This document shows positions 38,101 through 56,189 of a stretch of 64,000 bases of DNA, in pieces. The position numbers were made by a program, and so were the translations under genes. Source of the stretch: Chelonoidis abingdonii (Eukaryota; Chordata; Testudines; Testudinidae); the NCBI RefSeq assembly GCF_003597395.2, contig NC_133773.1:125696415-125760414 (forward strand). Reading direction: 5' to 3'. The notes under the pieces are model-generated. The model was not told the DNA's origin, did no database searches, and worked only from the letters and a program-made list of their open reading frames with translations. How positions within the stretch are numbered: the stretch's first letter is position 1; each line of letters starts with the position of its first letter.

Positions 38101-38984
38101 TGGTGTTCTAGACCTCCCTGAGTAGCTCCAAAGAGTGAAGCCAAGACTCACACCTCATAACTAAGCCAGCGACCAAGCCACTGCATGCTGTGTCCGTTGC
38201 ATCCTCTACAGCTTAAAGAGAAGTCTTAGCCACTAACTTGCACTCTTCTATGAAGGACTAAAATTAGGCTTTGTCCCCAGAAGGAAACTTGTCTTTAAAG
38301 TCAGCCAGCCTGGAATAACTGTTAAAATATTTCACTAACAAGGTCTGACAGTTAGTGATACAAATTTGCAGACTTGTAGAGGAAGACCTTTCCCTCTCTT
38401 TCCCCCCAAGAGGCCCAACCTCTTTGAGCCCTTGACAGCTGTGGTGGTCTTGGGAGGTTGTGATCATGCTCTCCCTATGGCTACGTGTACCATCAGGGAG
38501 TTTGGAGCTGGGTTGGAGAAAAGAAATTCACTCCCTTTGGTGTGGATGAAATGGCATCTCTCAGACCTCTTACACCTGAGGGCACAGGAGCTGGGGTGTG
38601 CCAGACCACTATGGCTGGCTCCATGATGGCCTCATTACAAAGGAGCACCACGTTGCTTGGACTTATAAGCAGCAGAATATTCAGGAGCCAGTGCTGGGAA
38701 TCCTGGAGCTCCGCCACTGATATCCCAATATGTGTCTCACCCAAGCAATAGAGATGGTGTGGTGATTGTTGCTCACAGAGAAGGAGCGAGGGCAGGAGAC
38801 GTATTATTGAACCCCTGGGCACAGTCCCAGGCCACAAGGAGGCAGTCCCCAGTGCACAGAAAGAACAAGCTACGCTATACTAGAAAACTAACTATGCTAA
38901 TATAAAACTATTTACAATAGCCATTTACAGGGCATCAAAGAGAAAATCTGGAGAAATCTGTGGACACAGATTCTGACTCAGGCC
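35171..38984 (-). mobile_element. DIRS-like element interior (gag and RT/RNase H debris), minus strand
   Basis: Reading right to left: gag-like debris at about 38500..37900 (STSLQICITNCQTLLVKY, FKDKFPSGDKA), reverse transcriptase near 37410..37120 with FTALSMKDAYFHV at about 37365..37326, and an RNase H-type segment near 36715..36615 (SLLGRGAHLNSHTRQGTWAP). The order and motifs fit DIRS elements. The recombinase region was not identified. Many stops. Confidence 0.65.
36600..37420 (-). pseudogene. DIRS reverse transcriptase/RNase H remnant
   Basis: The LKDAYFHI-type block (here MKDAYFHV) is the hallmark of DIRS and Ngaro RTs, and GAHLNSHT-x-QGTW is the matching RNase H-type block about 700 bp downstream on the minus strand. 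The sequence between is out of frame in places. Confidence 0.7.
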
Positions 38985-39160
38985 ATGTGGTGGGTATGGA
39001 GAACAGGAGAGGTGTCGGTCCACACTGCCTCTCATGCCATCAGTCTGGAGCACAAGAACTACTGCGCATGTGAAGACCAACAGACACTGCTTGTTAAAAT
39101 TTCCAGACTCTCATGCATAGCACACACGTGCATCCATGTGTGGAATACAACCAGGGACCA
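38985..39160 (-). mobile_element. DIRS-like terminal repeat, minus orientation, right bracket of the nest
   Basis: Inverted counterpart of 31780..31972: the complement of cagacactgcttgttaaaat and of catgtgtggaatac occurs there in the same order. With 31780 it brackets about 7.4 kb that also holds the LINE, the solo LTR and the second DIRS-like copy. Confidence 0.7.
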
Positions 39161-39692
39161 GCAATCAAATAATACACTGAGCTTCGTACGTTGGCCGCCT
39201 TCAGTTTGCACACAGATCTCAGGTTTGGCGACAAACTTATATGCAGCTCATGAGGTCTCCAATCCTGTAAATTACTCTGCACGAATGGACTTCAATGAGT
39301 CTCCCCACAGCAGCTGGGATCTGTCTAAGTGGAGTAATGTGCAATAAGGTCTAGATAATGTCAGTTTTGCCCGTGATCCAGGTCCTGACAACACTTAACT
39401 TCTCCCATATTCAGCTATGTCATAAGATTTACATAAGTGCAGTTTTGTCAGATTAAGTTATTTAATAGAGAAAATAAAGACATCTAAAAATGTACCTTAA
39501 AAACATTAAAAATAAAAAACAGGCCATTACAGATGACCAAATCAGTTTCAAGTAAATAAATTTCATTACAGTTTTTATTTTGTTCATTAAAATAGGTTAT
39601 AAAATAAGGTCACAGAACAACTATTATATTGTCTGATTATAATGCCAAACAATGACAACATTCTGTACGTAAAGAAAAAGACTTGATACCAT
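39161..39692. other. HTT intron, nothing identified
   Basis: AT-rich sequence right of the nest; ends in the left target copy of the next MITE. Confidence 0.45.
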
Positions 39693-40017
39693 CAGGGTCG
39701 GCTCTAGCAATTTCGCTGCCCGAAGCACGGCGGCATGCCACGGGGGGCGCTCTGCCACTCGCCGGTCATGCGGCTCTGGTGGACCTCCCGCAGGCGTTTC
39801 TGCAGATGGTCAGCTGGTTCCGTGGCTCTGGTGGAGCTGCCGCAGGCATGTCTGTGGGAGGTCCACCGGAGCCGTTGGACCAGCGGACTGTCCGCAGCCA
39901 CGACTGCAGCAGCTCCACCAGAGCTGCCTGCTGCCCTCCCAGCAACCGGCAGAGCGCCCCCTGCGGCATGCTGCCCCAAGCACGTGCTTGGCGCGCTGTG
40001 GCCTGGAGCCGGCCCTG
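39693..40017. mobile_element. hAT-type MITE (CAGGGTCGGCTCTAG family)
   Basis: Ends cagggtcggctctag and ctggagccggccctg are inverted. Exact 8-bp target duplication gataccat at 39685..39692 and 40018..40025. GC-rich palindromic interior explains the long overlapping open frames on both strands. 325 bp. Confidence 0.93.
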
Positions 40018-40412
40018 GATACCATATAGTAAGCATGGTGAGCTGGATTAGCTATACAACAGAACAGTGGTCATGACTCTTAAAGCAGTTATGGACTTAG
40101 CTCTAAGCTGAGATATATTAGAAGACACTATAGTTTATCTACAAAATTAGTCTTTTGTGATTTTAAAATAATTTTAAAATGACATTAACCTGTAAGTACA
40201 TATGAAATTATACAGAAATTATTCATCATCAGCCCCATTAAGAATAAATGGGATGCCTTATCTTGAACGCTATATTTACAAAGTCTTTCATACATACAAA
40301 CCTATATTAGTAGAATAGTTTCCAGTATTATATTTACTTGCAGACTGTAGGCACACAGTCATGCTTCACGTAATAAAAGCAAAACCGATATGTAAGAATA
40401 AAATCCAAGTTA

Positions 40413-41480
<1,068 letters not shown>

Positions 41481-41620
41481 CTATAAATTCACTATCAACC
41501 TATAAATTCACTATCAACGGGCATGTATCCGACGAAGTGGGTATTCACCCACGAAAGCTCATGCTCCAATACATCTGTTAGTTTTTAAGGTGCCACAGGA
41601 CTCTCTGCTGCTATCAACCT
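41481..41620 (+). repeat. Turtle interspersed repeat end (ccgacgaagtgggtattcac … aaggtgccac)
   Basis: Contains 'catgtatccgacgaagtggg', cacgaaagctcatgctccaa and tttttaaggtgccacaggac. The same end motif occurs at 57240..57320 and 61740..61860. The 13-bp phrase ctataaattcactatcaac is duplicated in tandem just before it. Confidence 0.7.
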
Positions 41621-41735
41621 ATAAAATTTTAGTTGCAGAAATGAATTTCAGTCTGAACTTTGACACATACAACATCCAAATTTCTAGCAATCTTATTTTT
41701 GAACTAAATTGGAGGAAGAAAAAAACTAAATTGGA

Positions 41736-41764
41736 GGAAAAAAAAAAAAAAAAAAAAAAAAAAA
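41736..41764. repeat. Poly(A) run
   Basis: Uninterrupted A-run of about 27, preceded by a short duplication of actaaattggagga. Could be the tail of a retroposed sequence, but no body was recognised. Confidence 0.8.
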
Positions 41765-42189
41765 GAGTTGCCTCTTCAATAGTACTCAAAAAAGGAAAAT
41801 TCCTTACATTAGTACAGACAAGAGCAGCATTCTACAACTGGATGAAGTTCAATAAAAAAAGTATTACATTTATGTTAAGTGTCTGGAATAAGCAAAAAGA
41901 TTCAAGATCACTTCTTTCACAAGCACCTTTATGCTTTTTTCCTCTGTCTCCCAAACGCCTGGAACATCTTCTCCGTACTTCTCTGTATAACCTCTACACT
42001 GTTCTCCAAAAAATTCTTCAAGACCCATCTAGGCTATTGATAAAATGACATCTAACAATGGCTAGGCGAATAGTCATGAGTTACTGTTTTTCAGTTGTCT
42101 TTAGTTAGATCTTATAAAAAGTAAATGACTAGCAATCATCTAGTTGTCTCCATAAAAAGCTATGTCACTAAGCATTCCTATGATTGTTA

Positions 42190-42580
42190 CTAAGGATAAG
42201 ATTATACCATGGAGGTCATGGATTGTGTGACTTTCAGAGACCTCCATGACATTTTCTACTTCAGCTCTGGGGTGGCAGGGCCAGAGCTGTTAGCCAGCAA
42301 GGGCCACCTAGAGCTCTGGAAGCGCCGCCATGAGCAGCCTGGAGCTTTGAGCCACTGGAGCTGATGGCCACTGTAGTGGCGGGTGCTGGACATTCCCCAC
42401 CCCGCAGTGGGGCTCAGGCTTTCTTCTTTCCCCAGTTGGGCTTCAGTCATCCCCCCGTGAACCCCTCTCTCCCCCCATTATTTTTAGTAAAAGCCACAGA
42501 CCGGTCACGTGAATTTTTGTTTATTGTCCACGACCTGTCTGTGATTTTTACTAAAAATAACTGACAAAATCTTAGCCTTA
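42190..42580. mobile_element. hAT-type MITE (TAAGGCT family), copy 3
   Basis: Starts taaggataagattata and ends caaaatcttagcctta. Sub-terminal blocks tttttagtaaaagccacaga and its complement-like partner match the other copies. Target copies are not intact. It lies 104 bp downstream of the exon 42685..42821 donor. Confidence 0.78.
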
Positions 42581-42678
42581 ATTACCTATGCACACTCTCC
42601 CTCATTTCCTCCTACTGGCCAGTCTAACAAATAATTCACATTATAAAACATACACAGGGACACTAATCTGTCAATTTA

Positions 42679-45660
<2,982 letters not shown>

Positions 45661-45698
<38 letters not shown>

Positions 45699-45718
45699 AC
45701 ACACACACACACACATAC
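45661..45718. repeat. Compound (GA)n(CA)n microsatellite
   Basis: About 18 GA units followed directly by about 10 CA units. Confidence 0.97.
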
Positions 45719-45724
45719 ACAGAG

Positions 45725-45960
45725 CATGGCTACATTGGCGCTTTACAGCACTGCAACTTTCGCACTCAGGGGTGTGAAAAAGACACCCCCCTGAGCGCTG
45801 CAAGATACAGCACTGTAAAGCCTCAGTGTAAACAGTGCCACAGTGCTGGAAGCGCAGCTCCCAGTGCTGCAAGTTACACCCATAGAGGATGTGGAGTATG
45901 TGCAGCGCTGGGAGAGAGCTTTCCCAGCACTGGCACTGCGACCACACTCAAAACTTCAAA
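45725..45960. repeat. Probable MITE with acagcactgtaaag inverted blocks
   Basis: The block 'gcgctttacagcactgcaa' is partly complementary to tacagcactgtaaagcctca, and 'caggggtgtgaaaa' to agacacccccctga: a hairpin-forming repeat. Ends uncertain. It starts right after the microsatellite. Confidence 0.55.
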
Positions 45961-46100
45961 GTGCTGCCAGAGAGTTTCACAATACAGGAGAAGTAGTACA
46001 AGTTAATATAGATTAGGGTTATATTTCTTGCACTTTGCTACCCAACCCCTCCCATTACATACTGCCCAAACCCCTTGAAGAAGGTACCATGGGATTAGGG

Positions 46101-46826
46101 CAGTGGCTGCCGAACTTTGACAACATGTGAACCCCTTTCACTAAAATGTCAAGTCCTGCAAACCCCCTCCTAAAAATGAATATTTCCAGGGATTTTCTCC
46201 TTTACCTGAGTATAAATTATAAAAGCAGTGATCTTGGAAATATAAAATTTGTTTTTATGACATGGTTATTACACACTATTTGTTATTAATTATTAGTTAT
46301 CATTACAGTATTTTTATTACATTATGAAAACAGCAAGACGCTTCAAAGATCTCACTTTCGTAGCTTGTATCACTTTGAATAAGCCTGTTATAAGACAAGG
46401 CTCCTATGTTTCATCAAGGAGTATCAGATGTGAAACAGCATGACGGTATTTAAGAAGCCAGCTCAAAGAGGTCCTTCTACACAAGCATTCAGGTTCCGAG
46501 CAGTCCAGACAAACAATGCATGTTACAACAAAGCTAAAACTGTTCATAATAATTTTAAAAACAATACTAGCTTCCTATTTAACTTAAAAAACAGCAAAAA
46601 ATATCCACCTCCCTTTCCATTTCCTATAAGGAGTCTTGAAGTTTAAATCTCCTCAGTGTGATAGCTATGCTTGCTTTGATCTGCTTAGCTCTTGGAAGTC
46701 CAGGGGCTCCGGGCTGCTGGCCCCATGCTGCCCAGGGTCCCTAGGGACAGCTCTGGTCGCCACTGAGAATTTTTTCCCCCGAGAACCCCCTGTAACATTT
46801 TGCAAACCCCAGTTTTGGAACCACTG
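46101..46826. mobile_element. hAT non-autonomous element with perfect target duplication
   Basis: Ends cagtggctgccgaactttg and ccccagttttggaaccactg are imperfect inverted repeats. The 8-mer gattaggg flanks it exactly (46093..46100, 46827..46834). 726 bp with an AT-rich centre and no intact frame. Confidence 0.92.
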
Positions 46827-47168
46827 GATTAGGGGAATAGGAAACACATGACCTAGAATGGAATTCTCCTCCTTTGGTGAAGGGACACTACTTTTTGAAT
46901 GGATGTAAATGGAAATGTGTGGCCTTCAAGATGTCAGAACTAATCACTGCAGGTTTTTGGAAAACTAGACATAATAGGGGTAATGGGACAAGGGGATAGT
47001 TCAAAGCTGCTAGTTATTTCCTCTAGATCCATTCTCTCTCTTAAAACAGACATGCCAAAGAATCAGTAAAATTCTACAAGTGATATTAACCCAAATTCTT
47101 CTATTGACCTGTGTGACCGTAGCCCATAATCCTACTATAGAAAAGAGATTTTGTGTGTCTGATTTTAC

Positions 47169-47224
47169 CTGAACTGTCCCACTTCAATGTATTCAAACTG
47201 CTTTAGCACAAATCCAATAAACAC
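47169..47224 (-). CDS. HTT: HTT micro-size exon, ~human residues 1472-1490
   Basis: A 56-nt exon reading VFIGFVLKQFEYIEVGQF plus two bases of an arginine codon, preceded by a pyrimidine-rich acceptor and followed by gtaaaa. It restores the phase between its neighbours and matches human exactly. At 56 nt it is the shortest HTT exon in the window. Confidence 0.97.
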
Positions 47225-47412
47225 CTGCAAAAAGGATAAAAATAAGTATTAAGAGGTGTACACATTAAGGGTGGCACAACATTGTCAATATTAATTTCTC
47301 ATCTAAAACTAAATTGGCAGATGAATATTTAAAAGTACATCTATGGGTAAACAGATGAAAAGTACTGAGTCCCACACTTTGCTACAAGATGTTCTGAAGT
47401 GTTTCCTATGGG

Positions 47413-48068
47413 TAGGGTCCTACCAAATTCATGGTCCATTTTGGTTAATTTCACGGCCACAGGATTTTAAAAATAGTAAGTTTCATGATTTCAGCTATTT
47501 AAATCTGAAATTTCACAGTGCTGTAATTGTAGGGGTCCTGACCTAAAAAGGGGTTTGGAAAGTGGGGGAGGGATCATGAGGTTATTGTAGGAGGGGTTGC
47601 GGTACTGCTACCCTGCGCTGCTGCTGGTGGGGTGCTGTCTTCAGAGTTGGGCAGCTGGAGAGTGGCAGCGGCTGCTGGCCGGGAGCCCAACTCTGAAGGC
47701 AGAGCCACCACCAGCAGAAGCACAGAAGGATGGGATGGGATGGTATTGCCACCCTTATTTCTACACTGCTGCTGGTAAAGCGCTGCCTTCAGAGCTGGGT
47801 GCCTGGCTAACAGCTGCTGCTCTCTGGCTGCCCAGCTCTGAAGCGTAGAAATAAGGGTGGCAATACCACAACCCCCCTAAAATAATCTTGCTACCCACCT
47901 GCAACTCACTTTTGGGTCAAGATCCCCAATTTGACAAACACTGTTCTCCCCCATGAAATCTGGTCTTTTGTGTGCTTTTACCTTAAACTATACAGATTTC
48001 ATGGAGGGAGACCAGATTTCTTAGTCCATAACGCGTTTTTCCATGGCCATGAATTTGGTAGGGCCCTA
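47413..48068. mobile_element. hAT-type MITE (AGGGTCCTACCAAA family), copy 2
   Basis: Ends tagggtcctaccaaattca and tgaatttggtagggcccta are inverted. Same family as 29507..30412, sharing aatttcac and gtaggggtcctgacc blocks. Target copies cctatggg (47405..47412) and cctatggc (48069..48076), one mismatch. Confidence 0.92.
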
Positions 48069-48076
48069 CCTATGGC

Positions 48077-48485
48077 TAAGGCTGCCATTTATTCAAGGAA
48101 GTCACAGATTGTGAGACTTCAGCCACCTCCAGCTGGGAGCTGCAGGTCCCCTGCTGCTGCTGCTAGACAGGCCTCCTGCAGCTCCCGGCCGCCAGCAGTG
48201 GCGGGGGCGGACCCTGCAGCTCCCTGCCACCTAGGGGCAGCACAGGGACCCCCCACCACTTCCCACTGCCCCGGGCAGCAGGTTGGACTCCGGAGTTTGG
48301 AGTCACCAGCAGAGGGGGACCCTGCAGCTCCCAGCACACCTGCATCTGCCCAGGCTCCTCATTTTATGATGGATATTTTTAGTAAACGTCAGGGACAGGT
48401 CACGGGCATCTGTGAATATTTCATTATTGCCCGTGACCTGCCCGTGATAGCTACTAAAAATATTCGTGACAAAATCTTAGCCTTA
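48077..48485. mobile_element. hAT-type MITE (TAAGGCT family), copy 4, inserted at the target copy of its neighbour
   Basis: Starts taaggctgcc and ends caaaatcttagcctta. Exact 8-bp flanks cctatggc at 48069..48076 and 48486..48493. The left flank is also the right target copy of the MITE 47413..48068. The interior has the 'aggtcacgggcat…attgcccgtgacct' hairpin. Confidence 0.92.
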
Positions 48486-48699
48486 CCTATGGCAATACAT
48501 GAATGCTTAGAAGAGAATTTGTGTCTATGTTGCAAGTTTACATGACAGCATTATATATTTCATACAAAAATCTAGCATTTATGAAATGTTATGGACGTGA
48601 AATCATGAACTGAAATTAGGAAATGCAGATTTAATATTGAAACTTCAAATTTAACTTTGATCCCTTGACTGATGCATCAAAGTAAGTTTTTTCTTTCAT

Positions 48700-49255
48700 A
48701 CATAAATTTTACTCCTGGATGAATTCCGCAACAAACAATTAAGAATTAGGCAAAATTCTGCATATTTTATTCATCAAAATAAACAACATAATCACACCAT
48801 TTTCAATTATTTTGGGTAATTTATTTCAAAATACCTGTCAGCAAGTATGTCTACAACAATACAGACCCAAGTTTGAGAAGCCCTGATCTAACTTGTACAC
48901 TGAATAAGTAGGGATCCTCTGGAAATAAAATTACTCTGGATTCTCATTGGTGTAAAGGTGCAGAATTTGCCCCTTTCAGTGTAGTAAGGATATTTTCAGT
49001 TTTCAAAGCTGAAAGTGTTTCTGAAGTGTGTCTGAAGATGTCTCTAGGGTGCCTCATATGAGAAGTAGGGCAAGGTAGAGCACTTTCTATCTCCACCGTC
49101 AGCCTCCACTCCAAATCCCACTTTGCCTCCAGCATTTATAATAGCGTTAAATATATTAAAGTGTTTTTAAATTTATAAGGGGGGAGGAGGAGGTCACACT
49201 CAGAGGCGTGCTCTGTGAAAGAGGTCACCAGTACAAAAGTTTGAGAACCATTGAG
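48700..49255. repeat. Diverged MITE relics
   Basis: 48710..48870 resembles one half of a MITE beginning 'tactcctggatgaattccgc' with AT-rich body. Ends of CAGTGGTTCTCAAA type appear at 48870 (aagtttgagaagccc) and 49240 (agtttgagaaccattg). Boundaries are not resolved. Confidence 0.5.
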
Positions 49256-49855
49256 TTAGATGGTGATTAATAACTGATAGTGGGTATAAAACTTGCAGAT
49301 TCATGCCCACAGATCCCCATTAAGCATGCTTCAGAGAAAATTCTCAAGTTGATAATGTATGCAAATGGCAGCCAGGCAGATAATCTACAATTTAACCTGT
49401 TCTCACAATGGCACGTATTGGGAACATAAATTAAGATCTCTCTGTCTACTTTGATTAAGTAGTAATCAGAATGATTCTGACAACCAAATCATTTTTTCCC
49501 TACTTGTAATTATAACATATTCCTGTTTAATAATCTTCATTGTAATAAAATTGTTTGGCAGTGAGATAGGCTATTACATTTCCAAATGAAGTTTTGATAA
49601 TTTAGAAACTATTATTTCTAAATAAATGATTTTGTGGATTTAAACATTCACCCATATGCTACATAGTACATGAAAACCAAAAGAAAAAAATATTAACCTA
49701 ACTAGAAATATATCATCATCTTCATAGCCCTTCAGAGTCAAATACAATTTCTGTAATTTCAATTTTAAATCACAGTACTCATTTACTGTGGTATTAGAAG
49801 GACAAAGAAGAATTATTTTTACAATAAAAGATTTTAGCTTGGCAATGTCCCTCTA

Positions 49856-50077
<222 letters not shown>

Positions 50078-50205
50078 CTATGAAAAAGAAAAAAGTTTAA
50101 AGCCATATATTGTCTACATGAGATTCCAGTTCAAAACCAAATAGTTAAAAATACAACTTCATGTGGATAAAAGATAAATCTCTCCCCTCCTTTCATTTTA
50201 CTCTA

Positions 50206-51313
<1,108 letters not shown>

Positions 51314-53260
51314 CTAAGGAAAGATGTGAAAAAAAAATGAACATTTCTGAAGCCACATGACTTCAATGCCTACCGTCCCAAAAAGCATTCTATGTATGAG
51401 GCTGTCACACGGTAGTCTAACATGTGCCAACTGTGAGTCATGGACTCAAATGCTATTTCTGGTTCTTTCCCCTTCGTAAACTCAGGAGCCTTAAAAATAC
51501 AGAAACAACACACTAAACACTTAGTTCCTATAGACATGGATAGAAGTTACAAAAATTCCCATGGCATATTCAAAACAATATAGTGACCTGCTAAAGCAAG
51601 CCCCACCCTTGGAATTAAAGCAATATTTTGCCTAGGCTAAATAAAATCTTCTCAGGCTGGTACAGACCTCTGACAGGCTTCCAAGCTAAGCTCAGTCTTC
51701 CAAGGCTGGAACAGGCAATTGCTTAAACTAAGATCCCAGACTGACTCAATCTTTCAGTACTAGAGAAAGCTTTATAGGGCCAGCATAGCATGGGAAAAGG
51801 GTTGGCGCAGCTTACTTCCCCTATTCAGCAAAGGGGGAAGAGAAGGACTGAACTGTGAGACTCTGTGGCATACTCAGTCTCAGCCTTGCTCCTGGGACAG
51901 TGCAGCTACATACTGTACCTTACCCTGGCTGGATTAAAAGCTACCAACACAAAATACTCAACTACGCGAGTCTACTCCAAATGTCTATATGTAATCAGTC
52001 TGGTATCCCATCCTATGAAAAGTGGATTTTGTTTCTACATTTTTAAAATACCTTTTAATAAGCCTTTACTTAAATATGAATGGAATCTTATGGCTTGTTG
52101 TTTACCTTGAATAAGATGATTCTTTATTTGCTGTTGGAACTAAGCCAACCATGAAAGCATATATAAGTTTTTCACCAGTAGTCATCTTTCAAATCCTATC
52201 ACTGGTTCCTATATAGCCCAGGTCATCCACGACCAAAATCATAACTAGAGTTTTCCTTCTGGTAGCCTTTACAAAGAAATGTTACAGGGAGTTTGTATAT
52301 TTGACTTGTGCCTACCTACTAGGCCATGCTAGGACATCATAGACATCACTACTGAACCCATGCAGAGTGGGTATAGTTGGAAGTCTTTGCATTTAGTAGG
52401 GTACTCTAAAAATGTACTAATTTTGTATCTGAGTATTTGATTAACTTAACTATTTTACTGTAAGTTTACTTCTGTTTTTTTTAAAAATTAGAGCTTAAAA
52501 TAGGTGCTAGATAAACCTCAACAACACACTGCCAGAAACTCATTATGCTGAGGGATAAAAGAACCCATAAAATTAAGAATTATACCAAAATAATATTGCG
52601 TGATTCTATTGCACCTTTAATTCAAGAATCAAATAATTTATGAACCTCAATGAATTAAGCCTCACAACCTCATTGTAAGCAGAGGATCATCATCTTATAG
52701 ATGAGGAAACTGAAGGAGAGAGAAGTTAAGAACCTGATTTCCAGAAGTTCCATGCACTCACTTTCAACTGAAGTCAATGGGAGGCTCAGCAGGTTGGGAG
52801 GGGGAGAGGAGGAGAGACAGGTATACGAGGTATCCCAAAGGCCACACAAGGAATCCACGGGAAAGTCAAGAATAGTACCCAGATCTCTCAACTCCCTAAC
52901 AGTCCTTTAAACTGTGCTTCCTTCCCTTTCTTAAATGCACTCTGTAACCAGACAACTGGAATAATTTGTCTCCTGCCACCTAATAATAAAGCTTCTTTAA
53001 TAAGTGTTACTGTGTCAAGAGAAATTATTCAGATGGCACAAAGGGTTCCAGAACAAATCACACAAGTGATTTAAAGTGACCTAAAAGGTTATCTATTCCA
53101 TCCTCCCTGGCCACTACAAGGTTGTTTCTTAGACGAAGCTCCCGTACACTCCCTTCCTTCAGAATGAGAATAGTTGTTCGTGTTCAAATTGCTGCGGCAG
53201 AGGGGACTCTCACTGCCAACGCTACCCCCCACCAAATGCAAACAAAAGTTACTTCCTTAC
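51314..53260. other. HTT intron with MIR-like relic
   Basis: 52660..52760 contains catcttatagatgaggaaac and agagaagttaagaacctgat, the core of a MIR-like SINE, plus strand. The rest is unassigned. Confidence 0.5.
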
Positions 53261-53338
53261 CTGCTGTACACAAACTGTTGCCATCATTGGTTCTCTGTTG
53301 AAACAGGATTTCAAATACCCCAAAATCTCTTCAACGCA
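53261..53338 (-). CDS. HTT: HTT exon, ~human residues 1291-1316
   Basis: A 78-nt phase-0 exon of 26 codons: CVEEILGYLKSCFNREPMMA then TVCVQQ, followed by gtaagg. One of the shorter exons. Identical to human except N for S in CFSRE. Confidence 0.96.
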
Positions 53339-54315
<977 letters not shown>

Positions 54316-54759
54316 TTAACCCAGCAAAGTTACTAGACAGTCAGATGGAAAATAGAGAAAGAAAAAATGGGTGTTGGGATTCAATAGACCTTCTACTCTA
54401 AGTCCTCATCAGAGGCCCGACTGTTGTTGAAAGAGCTGTAGTTTGAGTTGACTATAATGTCCCTTTGCGGACTGGGTTGCAGACTTGGTTTTCTGTCCTG
54501 ATGTAATTCCCATGGTACCTATATGATGTAGAGGGTCATGGGGGTAGATACCAAGGACTAGCTCTCAGAGCTCTATGTCTTGGGTAATAAAAATGAGCCC
54601 TCAACCCGCTCTCTAAAGTGTACCTAGACCTCAGGGAATGCACTGCTGACACCTCCCTGCTATTATTTGAGCCAGAAGAGGAGGAGTATTCCTCTTGCAA
54701 AAAGAGAAGTCCCAGATATAATGAAGGAAACACATTCATGCCTTGTATATACAACCAGT

Positions 54760-55010
54760 TAGTAAGCAGTAAGTTTCATGATTAACCTACAGTGCTGCAG
54801 TGTGCTGCACAGTAACTGTGTGTGGACCCTGCTGCTGCACACTAGAAGTTACCTGCTGTGTCAAACTTATTATGGAAAGTCAAAGCACACTCAGGAATTT
54901 TTAGGGCACAGTAAAATGCTCTGTATGGACAGTTAGTGAGCGGCACACTGGATCACTGCAGATTTGCACCCCAGCTTCCTGCTCACTAACTCGCTGTAGA
55001 CACAAGCCCT
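54760..55010. repeat. Probable MITE (acagtgctgcagtgtgctgc … ctcgctgtagacacaagccc)
   Basis: Block with repeated gctgc/agtgagcg motifs and an end phrase 'ctgtagacacaagccc' that recurs in turtle MITEs. No target duplication found. Confidence 0.4.
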
Positions 55011-56110
55011 CAAATCACGTCCCAGATGGTACTGCTAATGCGCTCAGAACTGGTAATGGTACTTTCATCACAAATAGCGTTGAGTCCAGTATCACAGGAA
55101 TCCTTTACACCAAGTAGGGTTTCAGTACTGAGGGTGCCAGTGCTGGAGGCAAGCAAATGGAGGGCATCAGAATCATAGTCGTCGTTACTGGTCATATTGG
55201 TACCAAGGTGTTAGTACTGGGCAATTTCCAGTGTACCAAAGAGGTCAGTCCTTGAACACAGTGTCCGGTGACTTAGTGAGTGCCAGAGAGACCCTTTTGG
55301 GGCATTGAACTACCCTTCTCAAAGGCCATTCTGGATTTCTGGCTTCTTGGAGTAGGACCTGGTGAAGGAGACCTAGATCTCTTTCCCTTAGAGGCTCTGT
55401 ACTCTTTTCTTCCCCTAACCCCAGAGGTTTTACCAGTCGAGGAGGATGAATTTTTAGAAGTGCCCATTTAAGATCTGTGAGCACAGGAGCCAGCGGAAGC
55501 ACTGAGGATGATTGCTCGGGATTTTCAGCACTAGCCACTGCAGGATCTGAAGAAGGATGCCTCAACAGCTATTTAGAAACTATTTCAGGTGGGATTCTTG
55601 CCTTTTGAATTCTCTGAAAACGATTTACAATAGCACATAGTATGTGCCTCTTATCAAGGCACAGTAAGCACCATGTGTGCCCATCATTAAGGGGAAACTA
55701 CCACCTCACATGCAAAGCAACTTTTAAAGCCTAGAAATTTGTGTTCAATCGTAAATGACTGGACCAGGTACTGGGAAAAGTCCTACAGGCAAAGGAAAAA
55801 GTTTTGTTTCCTCAAATGAGGAAAAGAAACACTATCAAAAATGACTAACCTAATCCAATGACTAACTGCTAAGTGCCCATCTATTTACAGCACAATGGAA
55901 AGGTCACACCGTGAGCGAAAAAAGTGTAGACACTGCAAATTCCAACTCCTAGCCACGGGCACTGACAAGGAATTGAGGGATGGTTGGGGTTAGCCCACCC
56001 TTTATATGCCTTCGGGCTGGAGGGACAAAGACACTGAGCATGCAGGTATGGCCACAAAGGATACCGCTGGCCAAAAGAATATGAATTTCAGTGCATAGGG
56101 CAAAATGAAA
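55010..56110 (-). pseudogene. DIRS-like 5' end and gag remnant
   Basis: On the minus strand, 56110..55920 is a DIRS-type terminal block (its complement holds attcttttggccagcggtat, aaggcatataaagggtgggc and caattccttgtcag). It is followed by gag-like debris at 55565..55245 with Ser/Arg/Pro-rich GKRSRSPSPGPTPRSQKSRM and an acidic Ser/Thr stretch at 55195..55010. The rest of the element is missing. Confidence 0.55.
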
Positions 56111-56189
56111 CTTGCAACATGGGGTAGTGTAGTGTAACACTAGCAGAAAAGAATTCTCTTGTATTTCACCTAAAGGACATGCTATGTAC

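Noticed and set aside
45661..45718. HTT CAG-type repeat tract
   Set aside because: This is an intronic GA/CA microsatellite. The polyglutamine tract is in the first exon, outside the window.
47931..48545. Open frame of 204 codons on the plus strand
   Set aside because: It crosses the junction of two MITEs and part of unique intron; the openness comes from GC-rich palindromes. No domain, no start context.
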